From: Prorocentrum cordatum
Lineage: Eukaryota; Sar; Dinophyceae; Prorocentrales; Prorocentraceae
Reading direction: 5' to 3'
DNA length: 64,000 bases
NCBI GenBank assembly: GCA_963575745.1
Contig: CAUYUJ010016298.1
Span: forward strand, 55,398-119,397
A program made the translations under genes and the position numbers. Below the pieces are notes generated by a model, which was given only the letters and a program-made list of their open reading frames with translations, had not been told where the DNA came from and made no database searches. How positions within the stretch are numbered: position 1 is the first letter of the stretch; every line of letters starts with the position of its first letter. Positions 42,977 to 54,500 of the stretch are shown in pieces.

Positions 42977-45900
42977 TGGTCGGGCACCACAGGAATCTCC
43001 GAGGCGAGGGAAGGCTCCAAGGAGGGGGGGGGCGGGTCCCCACTGCGAGCAACGGCAGCACCAAACGCGACGGGGCCCCCGCGGGCTTTCGCAGCGGCGC
43101 CCACAGGTCCCAGACAGGGGCACCACACGGGCATTCGAAGCGGGCCCCTCCGAGGCCTCGCCCACAGACGCCCCCTCTCCAAGCGCAGCGCGCGAGCCAT
43201 CAGTGCCGTTCGCGCTGGCACCAGACGCGGCCGCAAGCAGGAAATCGACATTCTGCTGCACGGCCCTCACGTCCTTGGGCTTATTCTCCAAGTTGCTCTC
43301 TGCGTCCTGGGATACGTGCTCGGCTGACTTGGCCAGGGTCGCGCGCGCCGCCGCAGCGGAGACCGCCGAGGCCAACGCCCCTCGAGCTGGCCGCTTCGAA
43401 CGCCCACCCGACAAGGACGGAGCGCAGGGCTTCGGGACGCACTGCGCGGCCCAGAAGCGGGCCTCGAAGTCGCCGTCGCGCGACGTCTTCAGGCACCCGA
43501 GGCAATGAATCACATCGACCACCTCGTGGCTCGTCAAGCGTAGCTGAGTCCTGCCCGCCTTCGGCGGCACGATTTCGCCTGAGACGTCGGCGCCGCCGTC
43601 CGCCGCCACGGGCCCAGCCACAGACCCAGAAAAAGGCGGCCATCACCATGGCCCGGCGAACCTTGACGAGCCGCCGCACGGCGTCGGGGGCGCCAGCGCG
43701 CGCGGCCATGAACTTGGCGCACCGATCTGCTCAAACGTTGCCACGCCCCGCCCTGGCTGTGACCAGGCCGTCCATGACATGCTGCATCGACGACCGTCAG
43801 CCCCTGCTCGCCAAGACCGCCGAAGTCCTGCACCGCGTGCCAGACCCTGGCCCGCAGCTCGGCCCAGGCTGACTCGCTGCTGGAGGTCTCACTGGGCCCC
43901 TCTCGCTGACCCCCTCGACCACGTAGTCGGCGTCAAAATGAGCGACCACCGGCGGGGCCAGCAACTCCCCGCCGCCGATGGACTGCGGGGCGCCCGCCAA
44001 AGGGGAAGCGAGCGCCCGAGTAGCCGAGCGTGGCCCAGGGTCAATGGCCTCCCCTCCGCGAGGTAGGGCCCCCACCGCGCTGGCTGCACAGGCGCCCCTT
44101 GCCCCGCCGTCGATGAAGCCCCCGTCACCGCACAAGTCAGGCCCTGCAAACGGCATACCTGCATCGTTACCTTTGGCCCACTGCGCGCGCGCGAGGATGT
44201 CGCCCCCCGGCGGCATCCAAACCGAAGGGCTCAGGCAGCCATAGCCTCTCCAGCATCATCCCGATGGTGATGGAGTCGCCTTTGTCCAGGAACCTCTCGA
44301 GCTCCGTAGGCCGTAGGCAGCGAGAGGGTGGGCCATGCCTCCTGGCACTCCAGATGCCGATGCCGCAGGGGGCCAACCTTGTCTGAGCACAGCGAGCACG
44401 TAGAAACCGAGCTGAGGCCCGCAGCGCAGCGCCTCTCATTGAGCCACTGCCCGTTCACCAAACACGACCTGGCGTAACCTGCTTACGTGGACGTGAGCGG
44501 GTGCCACTTCCTGGAAATGGAAGCGGCGCCTCTGACTTCTGTGACCCTTCTCCGCACCTGAGGCAAGAAGACGCCCACTGCCGCGTAGACGTCGCAGTGC
44601 CTGGACTGGGCTGAGCGAGCTGCCAAAGCTCGACGCACCCGGCGACGACTTGCTCCACCGCCCACGGCGAGCTGGCGGCCAGATTGAGCTGCCCCCCCGC
44701 GTCAATAAGCCAGAAGGAGCCGACCGTGAAACCGACCCTCTTGAGCGACATGACTGCAGCACCGAGCGGGCCCTTGACGTCGCTCCAGTTCCTGGCGACG
44801 CTGACGCTTCAGTCGAAGGTGCTCTGGAGCATGGTAGCGAGCATCAACTTCCCCCACACCGCCGTGGACAGCATCAGGACGGGTCCGAGCGTCGCCGCGA
44901 AGATGGGATGCAGAGCGCGGCCCCCCGCCAGCATGAGCACCGCCGCGGCGCTCTCCCTTGCGGCCCCCGCTCCACCGCGCGCAGCGCGATGGACCGCATC
45001 TTCGAGAGCTCGCTGCAGTCGAGCCCTGCACAGTTAACCCCGCACATCGCTGATGGGCGCAGGCCGGCGTTGGCGACCTTGGCGGCCGCTGTGCGACCGC
45101 GCCGAAGTTCGAGGAAGCTGCGCACCTTGCCGAGCCCCATCTCGACGTTGGCCAGCCGCTGCTGCCTGATGGCCCGCGCTGCCCCCCAGCCCCCAGCGCG
45201 GTCGATGCCGAGGTTGCCCGCGCGCTGAGTTCCCTGAACGCCTGCAATCTTGAGCAGCCGCCTCGAGACCACGTTGCGTAGGCCGACCGCACTGCATAGG
45301 AACCGTGACTTCTTGACCGCGATCTTGAGCTTCACCCTCTGCAGCTGGTCAAGCGGCCGCCACTAGCTCGTCTTGAACACTCTGCTTGCCTCCCAACCAC
45401 TGGGGCACGAGGTCGTCGACCACGATTGCCGGGGAGACGGCCCCGAACCTGGCGACCATCGCGTCGAGCAGCAACATGAACTCCATGAAGCCCGCGGCGA
45501 GCGCGTCTCCCGCCAGGACCGCCTGGTAAACCTCCAGGGCGCGCGAGCAACAGTCGTCCAAGTGCAGGCCGGGCGGCGCTCGGTAAAGCAACATCTGGAG
45601 TTTGGCCAGCCAGAGCGGGAGGCTGCAACTGACTGCTGCACTCGCGAGGCACCAATGCGAAACCTGCTCGAACACCTCCCAGGGGTCGAGCAGGATGCTG
45701 GCCGACGCCAGCTCCTGCTCGGAGGACCGCTCGGCTATCATAGCGACCCACTCGGAGCGAACCTGCTGCTGCCAGACCGCTCGGTCGCAAGCCCTGCCTG
45801 AGCTCGCCCACTAGTATGGCCTGTCGTTGTCGCGCTCCCATCGCTGCATGATCGGCCTGCGAAGCCTGCCGTGAGCCCTGACAAGCGCCGCCAGCAGCGC

Positions 45901-48869
45901 GACGGGGCAAAGTCCTCTGTCGATCTTGGGGATGAAGGCCATCTTGGCGATGAAGCTCGGCCAGCTGGCCTGCCCCCCAACATCCATGATCAGATCGATG
46001 AGCGCATCAGCGCCTTGATCATCCAACAAGTTGAGTTCGCTCGGACGAATGCCGTCATGAGTGGACCCGGGCCGAGGCGTGAAGATGGCAATCACTCTCC
46101 ACAAATCGGGCACAGTTGGCCGATCGGGGCGATCTCCTAGGTCCTCGGACCACGCCAGACGGCGCCTCTCCTCCGCATCGCAGGGGCTCGCGCCAGGAGC
46201 AGCGAGGTCCCAGTAGCCAGACAATTCGTCAACAGGGCCTGCAGGCTTTGCTGAACCGTGAGTGGGGCTGCGCCGCCGATCTTAGCTGGTCTGGCATTCC
46301 ACGACTGCGCCAGCTTGGCGACGGCGGGAATCCCTCAAGACCCAGTGGCCCCCGAGCGCTGCACCCAGTCGTTGTAGCCGCGCTTCGCCTCGGCCAGGTC
46401 GCGCTTGACCGTCGCCTCGGACCAGGCGAAGCAGGCAGCGCTGACCGCCTCCAGCTGCTCGAGCGAGAAGTCCCGGGCGCCGCTGCCAAGGGCGCGCACG
46501 ACGCCCTGCTGCACGGCGAGGTTCGGCGGGGCCATGACGGCGAGCCCGCCGGGCGCTTTCTGCGCCCGCATCCTCGACAACGGCCCGTCGATCTGCGCCG
46601 CATCGCATAGGCAAATAGCCGCGGACCTTCACCGAGCGGCCGCTCCAGTGACTCGCGGCAGCCTGGGCGGCGAGGGGGCAGTGGCCAAGGTGGCCACGAG
46701 CCCGGGGCTCTCGGCGCGCCCAGCGTAGTGGTCCAGCTCGTGAATGAGGCCGCGCGCGTCGACCATGTTGACCTCCGCCTGCGCGACGAAGGTCTGCCAG
46801 ATGATGTCGAGGCCGTCCGCGGACTGCAGCTGCGCGCGCACGCGCGCCCACCCCGGGGCGCGGCCCATCGAGCAGCACGCCTGCGGACGGGGCAGAGGGA
46901 GCCGCTTCGCCGTCTTCATGACGGTGACGTTCTGATGCTTACAAGGCCCCAACAGCTCAAGGGCGACTGGGTAGCGAGGGCCCCAGTCGAGCCCATGGAC
47001 GACGCTGGCTTCGGCGCCTCGGAAGAGCCTCGAAACAACAAATAAATCGATGATCTTGCCCGCGGGCCGACAGGTAGCCTCGGCGGGCGCTGCAATGACG
47101 GCCCGCGCTGCCTCCAGCCAGCCTGACTCTGCAAAGACTGATGGTTCCATGTTAAGGTCGCCGCAGACGACGAAGGGCCCGCTGGTCGCCTGCAGCGCCC
47201 CGAGGACCTTGCGCAGCGTGTCCGCGTTGATCTCGTTGAGCCCGACGTCGTCGATGCTGACCCGCGCTACGCCACCGCTGCAGACGCCGTTAAAGTGGGA
47301 TGTGAGAGCGTGACCAGCTAAGAAGGGCCCTCGCCCGAGATACTGCGGCACCATCAATCTGGACAAGCCCGCCGCTTCCCAGACGCCCTGGCCCCGCGTT
47401 AATCGAGGGGCCTGCCTTCGCGACCCATCCGAGCCGTCGGAGTTGCCGTTGAACGCCCCGGGCCCACTGGGTGTCGAGGCGCGTCTGCTGGACGGCCACG
47501 CAGTCGCTGCACCTGACTGCGGACGCGCCCAGCAGCTGCGCGAAACGCGACCACGCGTTGGAATTGACAGTGAGCGCGACCCACCAGCGCCCATACCGGC
47601 CGCCTGGCCGCCCGGGCATAGACGAGGAGCGTTTGCCGCCGACGGCGCCGAGGATCTGGCTACCCGCCAGAAGTCTTGGAGCGCTCGGCAGCACGGCTGG
47701 CTTCGAGTGCGCCCAGCAGCCGCTTCCGCTCGTGCTCGTCGGCAGCGCCACTGAGCACCCCCCAGGGTCCTCCTCGTCCAGGAACTTGCCGGCACCGTCG
47801 CCGTTGTCTCCCTGGCCCATGGCGGCGTCGCCGTCGCCGGCAGTAGTCGCAGCGCCGAGGCCTCCGCCGCCCTCGCCTCCTCCGCCGCTTGCGCCAGCGG
47901 GCGCCGGCCCCGGCTCTTGCCGGGCGGACGCGAGGGTAGGAGCTGGGGCAGTCGCTGCGGCGACCAGCTCGTCGAAGAGGGCGGCGACGCTGACCGAGAC
48001 CACGTCGCCTGACTTGCCCTCCGCGGAGACGGCTGAGACCTCCTCACTGACGGCGCGGAGGGCCCCGGCCGCCGTAGCTGAGGCGTAGAGCTTGGCGGCT
48101 TGCTTCTTGGCCCCCTCGAGCCATGACTCGATCGGCCTCCGCCAGCGCCCCCCATGCCTTGCGCAATTGTTCCGGAAGGCGCCCCCTCTCAGCTGCCGCG
48201 CCCGCCAGCGCCAGCGAGACCTGACCCACTGCCGCGGGGGGCCCGCGAGCCTCCGAGCCCGAGACTCCAGCGGCGGCCTTTCGCCGCGCCAGCTCGACCT
48301 TGTCCCTGGAGCTTCTGGGGAGCTCGTCCTTGACCGCGTCGCACGCTTCTGGAGCCATGGCAGCGCAGGCGGCGATCTTGTCTGGCGGCCGGCGAGAGGG
48401 CGAGGGTGGCGGGAGCAGCCCCCCCGCCGTCAGGCCCACCCCTACCGCGCCGCAACTTGCCGACGCCGCTGCCACCGCGTCGCCGGGCCCAGGGAGCGCC
48501 AGCGAGACCACTGCCTTGCGCCCACTTGCCTCCAGGCTTGCGACCTGCGTCGCGAGCGGCAGGAATGAGGTGGTCGCACTGCCTGCCCTTGCACCCTGCC
48601 TTGATGCATAGCGAGAGATGCGGAGGCGCGAAACTGTCGCGCAAGACACACTGCCAGCACTTCGCCATAAGAGCAAGAGGACCCAGCAGGCCAGGCCGAT
48701 GAGAATATGGACTGCGCACCCTCGGGCCGAGGGAAAGAGGTGGCTACCAGGGGCGGACCTGGCTCCACAAGAAATGAATCGCGAGCTCAGGAACCAAAGC
48801 TGTCCCACTTTGGCACGAGGGCGTGGAAGCCCGCAGGTGAAAGCTTCTTGAGTCAAAATGGCTACGGAC
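42977..48869 (-). mobile_element. Near-full-length LINE with spliced leader at its 5' end (frame-broken)
   Basis: Minus-strand order: leader (48869-48848); an N-terminal Cys-rich segment (AKCWQCVLRD, IKAGCKGRQCDH, about 48670-48560); an Ala-rich coiled-coil-like region (48550-48100); EEP endonuclease (LTVNSNAWSRF near 47570, CGDLNMEPS near 47150, IIDLFVVS near 47050); RT (GSTHDGIRPSELNLLDDQGA near 46040, motif A-like WEVFEQVSHWCLA near 45670, AIVVDDLVPQW at about 45400-45430); RNase H-like (LCGDGGFIDGGARGA near 44120); and a C-terminal zinc-finger-like segment (HEVVDVIHCLGC near 43510). Domains fall in different frames, so the copy is inactive but structurally almost complete at about 5.9 kb. 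Its 5' end abuts the 77-bp satellite, while its 3' end abuts stray 32-bp satellite units, so target duplications are not evident. Confidence 0.85.
48848..48869 (-). other. Genomic copy of the dinoflagellate spliced leader (21/22 match)
   Basis: The minus strand carries TCC then GTAGCCATTTTGACTCAAG. The known dinoflagellate leader has GG where GA stands in TTTTGACTC; all other positions agree, including the 5' D-CCG start. In the genome this leader is normally encoded only in SL RNA genes with a GT donor after it. Here it is followed by AAGCTTTCACC and then the LINE reading, as in a mature trans-spliced transcript. The satellite array starts at the very next base upstream. Confidence 0.85.
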
Positions 48870-50158
48870 CGCCACTGGGGCCTTCGGTGGAGCTCACTAT
48901 GAGGCCACGAGACGCTGCACTGGGCGGGGCAACCGCATGCGAATGTATCCACTGGAGCCTTCGGTGGAGCTCCCCATGGCGCAACAAAACACAATACTGG
49001 GTGGTGGGGGGTGACGCATGCGGGCGGTGCCACTGGGGCCTTCGGCGGAGCTCCCTATGGGGCCACGAAACCCTGTACAGGATGGCTGTGACGCATGCGG
49101 GTGGTGTCACTGGGGCCGTCGATGGAGCTCCCTGTGAGGCCACGAAACGCTGTACTGGGTGGGGGGTGACGCATGCGGGCGGCGCCACTAGGGCCTTCGG
49201 TGGAGCTGTTCATGGGGCCACGAAACGCTGTAGTGGCTGGGGGGGGAAGCATGCTGGCGGTACCACTGGGGCCTTTGGTGGAGCTCTGTTCGGGGCCGCG
49301 AAACGCTGCAATGAGTGGGGGGTGACGTTGCGGCCTTTGGTGGAGTTCCATATGGGGCCACGAAACGATATACTGGGAGGGAGTGAAGCATGCGGGCGGT
49401 GCCACTGGGCCTTTGGTGGGGCTCCCTATGAGGCCACGAAACGCTGTACTGGGTGGGTGTGACGCATGCGGGCGGTGCCACTGGGGCCTTCGGTAGAGTT
49501 CCTATGGAGCCACGAAGCGCTGTACTGGATGAAGGTGACGCACGCGGGCGGTGCCATTGGGGTTTTCGGTGGAACTCCATATAGGGCCACGAAACGCTGT
49601 ATTGGGTGGGGGGGAGTGAAACATGCCGGCGGTGCCACTGGGGCCTTCGGTGAAGCTCCCAATGGAGCTACGAAGCGCTGTACTCGGTGGGGGCGACGCA
49701 TGCGGGCTGTTTCACTGGGGCCTTCGGTGGAGCTCCCTATGGGGCCACGAAACTCAATACTGGGTGGGGGGGGCGCATGCGGGCGGCGCCACTGCGGCCT
49801 TCGGTGGGGTTCCCGATGGGGCCACGAAACGCTGTACTGGGTAGGAATGATGCATGCGGCGGTGCCGCTGGGGCCTTCGGTGGAACTCCCCATGGGGCCA
49901 CGAAACGCTGTACTGGGTGGGCGTGACGCGTGCGGGCGGTGCCATTAGGCCCTTCCGTGGGCCTCCACATGGGGCCACGAAACGCTGTACTGGGTGCGGG
50001 GTGACGCATGCGGGCGGCGCCACTGGGGCCTTCGGTGGAGCTCCCTATGGGACCACGAAACACTTTAGTGGCTGTGGGGTGACGCATGCGGCCGGTGTCA
50101 TTTGGGCCTTCGGTGGAGCTCCCTGTGGGGCCCCGAAACGCTGTACTGGGCTGGGGAA
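48870..50158 (+). repeat. 77-bp satellite array (about 16-17 units)
   Basis: Units contain GGCCTTCGGTGGAGCTCC, TATGGGGCCACGAAACGC and TGTACTGGGTGGG...GACGCATGCGGGCGGTGCCACT. Unit length is about 77-78 bp with small indels. It shares its first ~38 bp with the 90-bp subfamily. The central GGAGCTCC is an 8-bp palindrome. All ORFs across it are repeat shadows. Confidence 0.95.
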
Positions 50159-50159
50159 A

Positions 50160-50685
50160 CGCAGGGAGAAGGGAGGAAGGGGGGAGGGAAGGGAGGAGGA
50201 GAGGAGAGGAGAGGAGAGGAGAGGAGAGGAGAGGGAGAGGAGAGGAGAGGAGAGGAGAGAGAGGAGAGGAGAGAGAGGAGAGGAGAGGAGAGGAGAGGAG
50301 AGGAGAGGAGAGGAGAGGAGAGGAGGAGGAGAGGAGATAGGAGAGGAGAGGAGAGGAGAGGAGAGGAGAGGAGAGGAGAGGAGAGGAGAGGAGAGAGAGG
50401 AGAGGAGAGGAGAGGAGAGGAGAGGAGAGAGAGAGGGAGGAGAGGAGAGGAGAGGAGAGGAGAGGAGAGGAGAGGAGAGGAGAGGAGAGGAGAGGAGAGG
50501 AGAGGAGAGAGGAGAGGAGAGGAGGAGAGGAGAGGAGAGGAGAGGAGCAGGAGAGGAGGAGGAGAGAGGAGAGGAGAGGAGAGGAGAAGAGAGGAGAGGA
50601 GAGAGGAGAGGAGAGGAGAGGAGGAGGAGAGGAGAGGGGAGGGGAGGGGAGGGGAGAGGAGAGGAGAGGAGAGGAGAGGAGAGCG
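50160..50685 (+). repeat. GGAGA pentanucleotide microsatellite / purine tract
   Basis: About 500 bp of GGAGA units with GGAGG and GAGAGA variants, strictly purine on the plus strand except for a few bases. It occupies the place of the shorter purine tracts seen after the satellite arrays near 2.65 kb and 62.65 kb. Likely prone to triplex or slippage. Confidence 0.97.
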
Positions 50686-50737
50686 CGGGGCGCTGTCTCT
50701 TCAAGACGAGGACCCAACACCACAGAATGGTTGGGAG
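50680..50737 (+). repeat. Conserved terminal module, copy 2
   Basis: GAGCGCGGGGCGCTGTCTCT then TCAAGACGAGGACCCAACAC and CACAGAATGGTTGGGA. Same module as 2572-2630 (minus) and 62655-62714, with two substitutions in the core. Confidence 0.8.
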
Positions 50738-50739
50738 TT

Positions 50740-51215
50740 CATATCCGACTGGGGCTGAATCCAGCTATAATGGCATGCTGCTAGGGTTCGATCGTCGTCG
50801 TCGTCGTCGTGGTAGCCCGGCGGAACCGGCGCCCGCGAAGGCGATCGCCGTCGTCGTTTTGCCACTGGCGAGTGGGAAGGGGGGGCGGTTCGAACCCTCC
50901 CCCTTTCGGTTCAGGGGGGCAGGGCGGTTCGAACCCCCCCCCCACCTTGAGAAGGGAAATCCCCCACCCTACCCTCGTTCGACCCCCCCTTGCAATTCAG
51001 GGAGGGGGGGGCCGGTTCGAACCCATCCTTTCCCAGCGCCCACAGAACGCGCTCTTTCAAACGCAAACTTATGCAACAGACACGCGTGTGGGGGGGAGGC
51101 TTCTTTTCAAAACGGAGCTCTCACTGGACACCTTGCTGACCTGTATGATCCTACCTTGTCGCAGTCCTGGCACCTCACTAGAAGGATACAAGGCAGTTCC
51201 TTGTCAAAACGGAGC
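50740..51215 (+). repeat. Mixed repeat fragments: 32-bp satellite unit, TCG run, TTCGAA repeats, TTCAAAACGGAGCTCTC units
   Basis: A stray 32-bp unit (CTGAATCCAGCTATAATGG, 50753) is followed by a TCG run (50788-50810). Three GGTTCGAACCC blocks (about 50888, 50930, 51014) lie between G/C runs. Two CAAAACGGAGCTCTC cores (51107, 51188) belong to the family at 38215-38640. No gene is supported. Confidence 0.7.
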
Positions 51216-51424
51216 TCTCGTCTGAATGGCAGGCCCATGTGGTGCTCGTCTTCCAAGGGGGCACGCCCTATAGAAGAAAGGGAGCCGACTAGGCACGTAC
51301 GAAGAGAGAGCTTGGGACGGGAGGGTGCGCTGCAGCAGCGCAGCTACATCCTAGGCCCATTCTGGCCCTCCTCCTCTTCTAGGCGCGCACGCGAAGCGAG
51401 GGAATGAGGAAAAAGGAAGGAGCT

Positions 51425-51525
51425 CTGAGGGAGGAGAAGGAGAAGGAGAAGAAGGAGGAGGAGGAGGGGGAGGAGGAGAAGGAGGAGGAGGAGGGGGAGG
51501 AGAAGGAGGAGGAGGAGGAGGAGGA
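51425..51525. repeat. GGA triplet microsatellite
   Basis: GGA/GAA run directly downstream of the RT-RNase H element; Leu, Pro, Ser and Glu shadow frames only. Confidence 0.95.
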
Positions 51526-51589
51526 GTCGGCCCACCGAGGGGGCGCGGTCGTGGCCAGAGACACGCCGCGGCCCTTGTGACCGAGCCTC

Positions 51590-54500
51590 TTACATCAGGC
51601 GTGCACGCTTGGCTCTGCATGCTTTACGGGGCTTAATAGGGTCCCCAGAGGGCCAAATCTTGGCCGAAACATTCGGTGGCTGGCAATTCGCCAACCTGCG
51701 CAACGCTTCCCGTCCACTGTCAGTGCCCACACCACCTGGACAAGAGACGGGGAGTTGGTTGAGCTTACCACCTCCAGTGCTCGTGCAGCTGCCGAGCCTC
51801 GCGCACTTCGCACACCAAAGCTGACCATTCATAATTTGCATTGAATGGGTCGGGTGCATGATCTTACCTCCAACTGTAAGTGAGGGGTGCGCAGAGGGCG
51901 GAATTGGCAGGGGCACGTTATAACAAGAAACAAACGCTCTACCTTTGCACGGGCGGGCCTGCATCCAGCTCTCGACGGCCTCTCGCGTGGGGCCAAGCTT
52001 ACAATGGAAACAGAACCAGCGCTTATTGTCCTTCGGGTGCTGCTGCATACAATGGCCCGCGGCACGCTCAAGCTCCTGCTGAAGCGCGACTATCTTCACA
52101 GGCCTGCGGCGGGTACGCGCAACCAAAGGACGCTGGTGCTTGACCCTGGGAGGCGAGTTTACAGCCGTAGCAACAGCAGCTAGACGCTCGTGGACCCGTT
52201 GCAGGAGAGTTTCATTGTCCTTCAAAGAATCTAATTGAGGCTGGATCAATTTCAGGGCTTTCTCGAGGCCACGTTGGGCCAGAGCGTCAGCTCGTTCATT
52301 ACCTAGTGTTACAAACCAGGGCTGGGAAGCTACACTCAGGCTCACGGCGTCGAGATGAGAATTACACTTCTTCACGCTGACATTGGAGATCCTGTCGGGC
52401 CTCTGGAGGATAGCCTGCTTGATCCGCTGCCACCACTGCTTATGGGGACCTTGAGGGTGTAGCCACAACCGAGAGTTCCAACCACGGTAAACTAGGGCAT
52501 TGTCGGTCCAGATCTCGAGGGCCCCCTGGGTGTAGAGGAGACAATAGTACAGGCCAGCCAATTCTGCACAGGGAACCGTCTGACGGCCGTCAATGGTGCC
52601 GAAAAGCCCAGGAAAACGATCCTCAGCAGGAGACTCGTCGAAATCGAAAGCGACCCCCCAGCCGCCACGAGCAATACGGGCATCTGCTGAATTGACGGAG
52701 CCGTCGAGGTAGGCCCTGCAGGCCTGAATCGGGTTACCGCTGATGCAGGAGTAGCCTTCGAACTGGGGCACCTGGACTGGCATGTCGACGTCGTAGACGA
52801 CCTGGGCCTCATTCCATTCTGGGGCCTCTGGAACCTTGCTGAGCCTGGCTGGCAAAATACCACGGCACCAGAACATCTTCATATCAGGCTCAGCACTCAT
52901 AGACTGAGCAGCTCGGTTCTTGAGGTCCTGGGTACGGCGGATCCAGTCATGGTCGATGTCATCGTTTTTCTCGCACAGGTAGCAACGGCGCAGCAAGTCC
53001 TCAGCTGCCTTTCCACAGCGCGGGCACAAGGCTGGACAAACGTAGCCCGCAGTGGAGGTGCGCTGAGCAGTCCAGCAACTTCCAGTGACGATGTTCTCCA
53101 GAGCACCAGCTTCCTTGAAGAACTTCTTGCGTCGCATCCAGCGCAAAGTGCGCTGCGTCGCTTGAAGATGACCTCCATGTTCACAGCCAAAGCCCTCAGG
53201 ATGTTGACCAGCTTGCTTCCACAGGCCAGCTTCAACACGGGCGTGAACTGCATCAAAGAGAGAATCCAAATCTGTGTCATCAGGGTTATAGATCCAATCA
53301 TTTCCTTCTGGGTCCGCCCAGCGATGAGGGTGACGAAGTTGCCAGCCGATCTCGCCCATGCCGGCAGCCATGGGCCCTGTGACCGAACGCCACTTGGACT
53401 TGGCACGGATCTGGGCCATCTTGGCACACACAGCCTCCCATCCCAACCGAACTCGAGCGTGGTACGGTTCTTGCTGCGCCCAGAAGGTGAACCACTCAGT
53501 GATCTGGCGTCTGAGATTGAAAGAGAGCGGGTCCTGCTTGTCGTAGACGTGGAGCATGATGGTCGAAGTGCATCTGCCACCCACCGCAAGGCCTGCCATG
53601 GTAGCTGCCGTGGCTCGTTCCTGCTTGACTCGGGTAGCAGGCAATCCCATAACGGAGGCGTCATAGATCCTCTTGGCCCGAAGGTTGGCAGTGTAGAGTC
53701 TTGCAGTGACGTTGCGCCCAACTCCGCGCTTCTGGAAGATCTGTGCCCGTCGGAACCTCTTGGCCGTCGCTCTGGCTCTCTTGGCCGCTGTAGGAGTACG
53801 CCGTGATCTACCCACCGTCGAGTCGAAGCCGAGGTCTCTGGTTGTCTTGGCCGCTCGGATGTTGACGCCGACCTTGCGGATTGAGTTGATAACTCTCTGC
53901 TGAACTGAGCGGTGGCCTAAGATGACAGTCTTCTCAGAGACCTTTAGACCAAGCTTCTGAATTCCGTCAACAAGAGCTGCCGAGCCTTTTTCCATTTGAT
54001 GGCGTACGAGGGAACGGTGTCCTTCTGCCCGCACCATGAGATCGTCCACGAACTCTCGCATCATGAGGCCCTGGTAGCGCAAGTGGACGTGCTCCAGCAA
54101 GTCGTAAAGGTAAGCCCTGGCCATGTTGTTCGCCTCTGTACAACCAGCGAGTAGCCCATTGTGTGGAACAACAGCACCAGAACTGTAGACATCTCGGACA
54201 CGAATGATGCGTGGGCTGAGGTAGAGCAGGCATGACATATACAGTACCACAGGTGAGAAGTCCAGCTTGGTGGCGAGGACGCACAGGAGGCTGATGTCCA
54301 CATGGTCGTAGAACTCCATAATGTCCAGGAACAGGGTGGCAACATCTGTGTCGCCTCGCACGGCCGAAACTTCGTCCAGTATGAGCGTCGTGAGCGCCGC
54401 CTGCAGTGACGACGATCCTTTGATGGCGTTGTCCCAGAAGCCAGCCTTGGCGTCGCACCACTGGCCTGTGAGGTAACGATTCATACGTCCCCAGACCCTG

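Noticed and set aside
50880-51030. Three GGTTCGAACCC blocks resembling tRNA B boxes, suggesting a SINE
   Set aside because: No A box or tRNA-like fold nearby; the blocks are symmetric palindromes within G/C-run DNA and are better explained as a local repeat.
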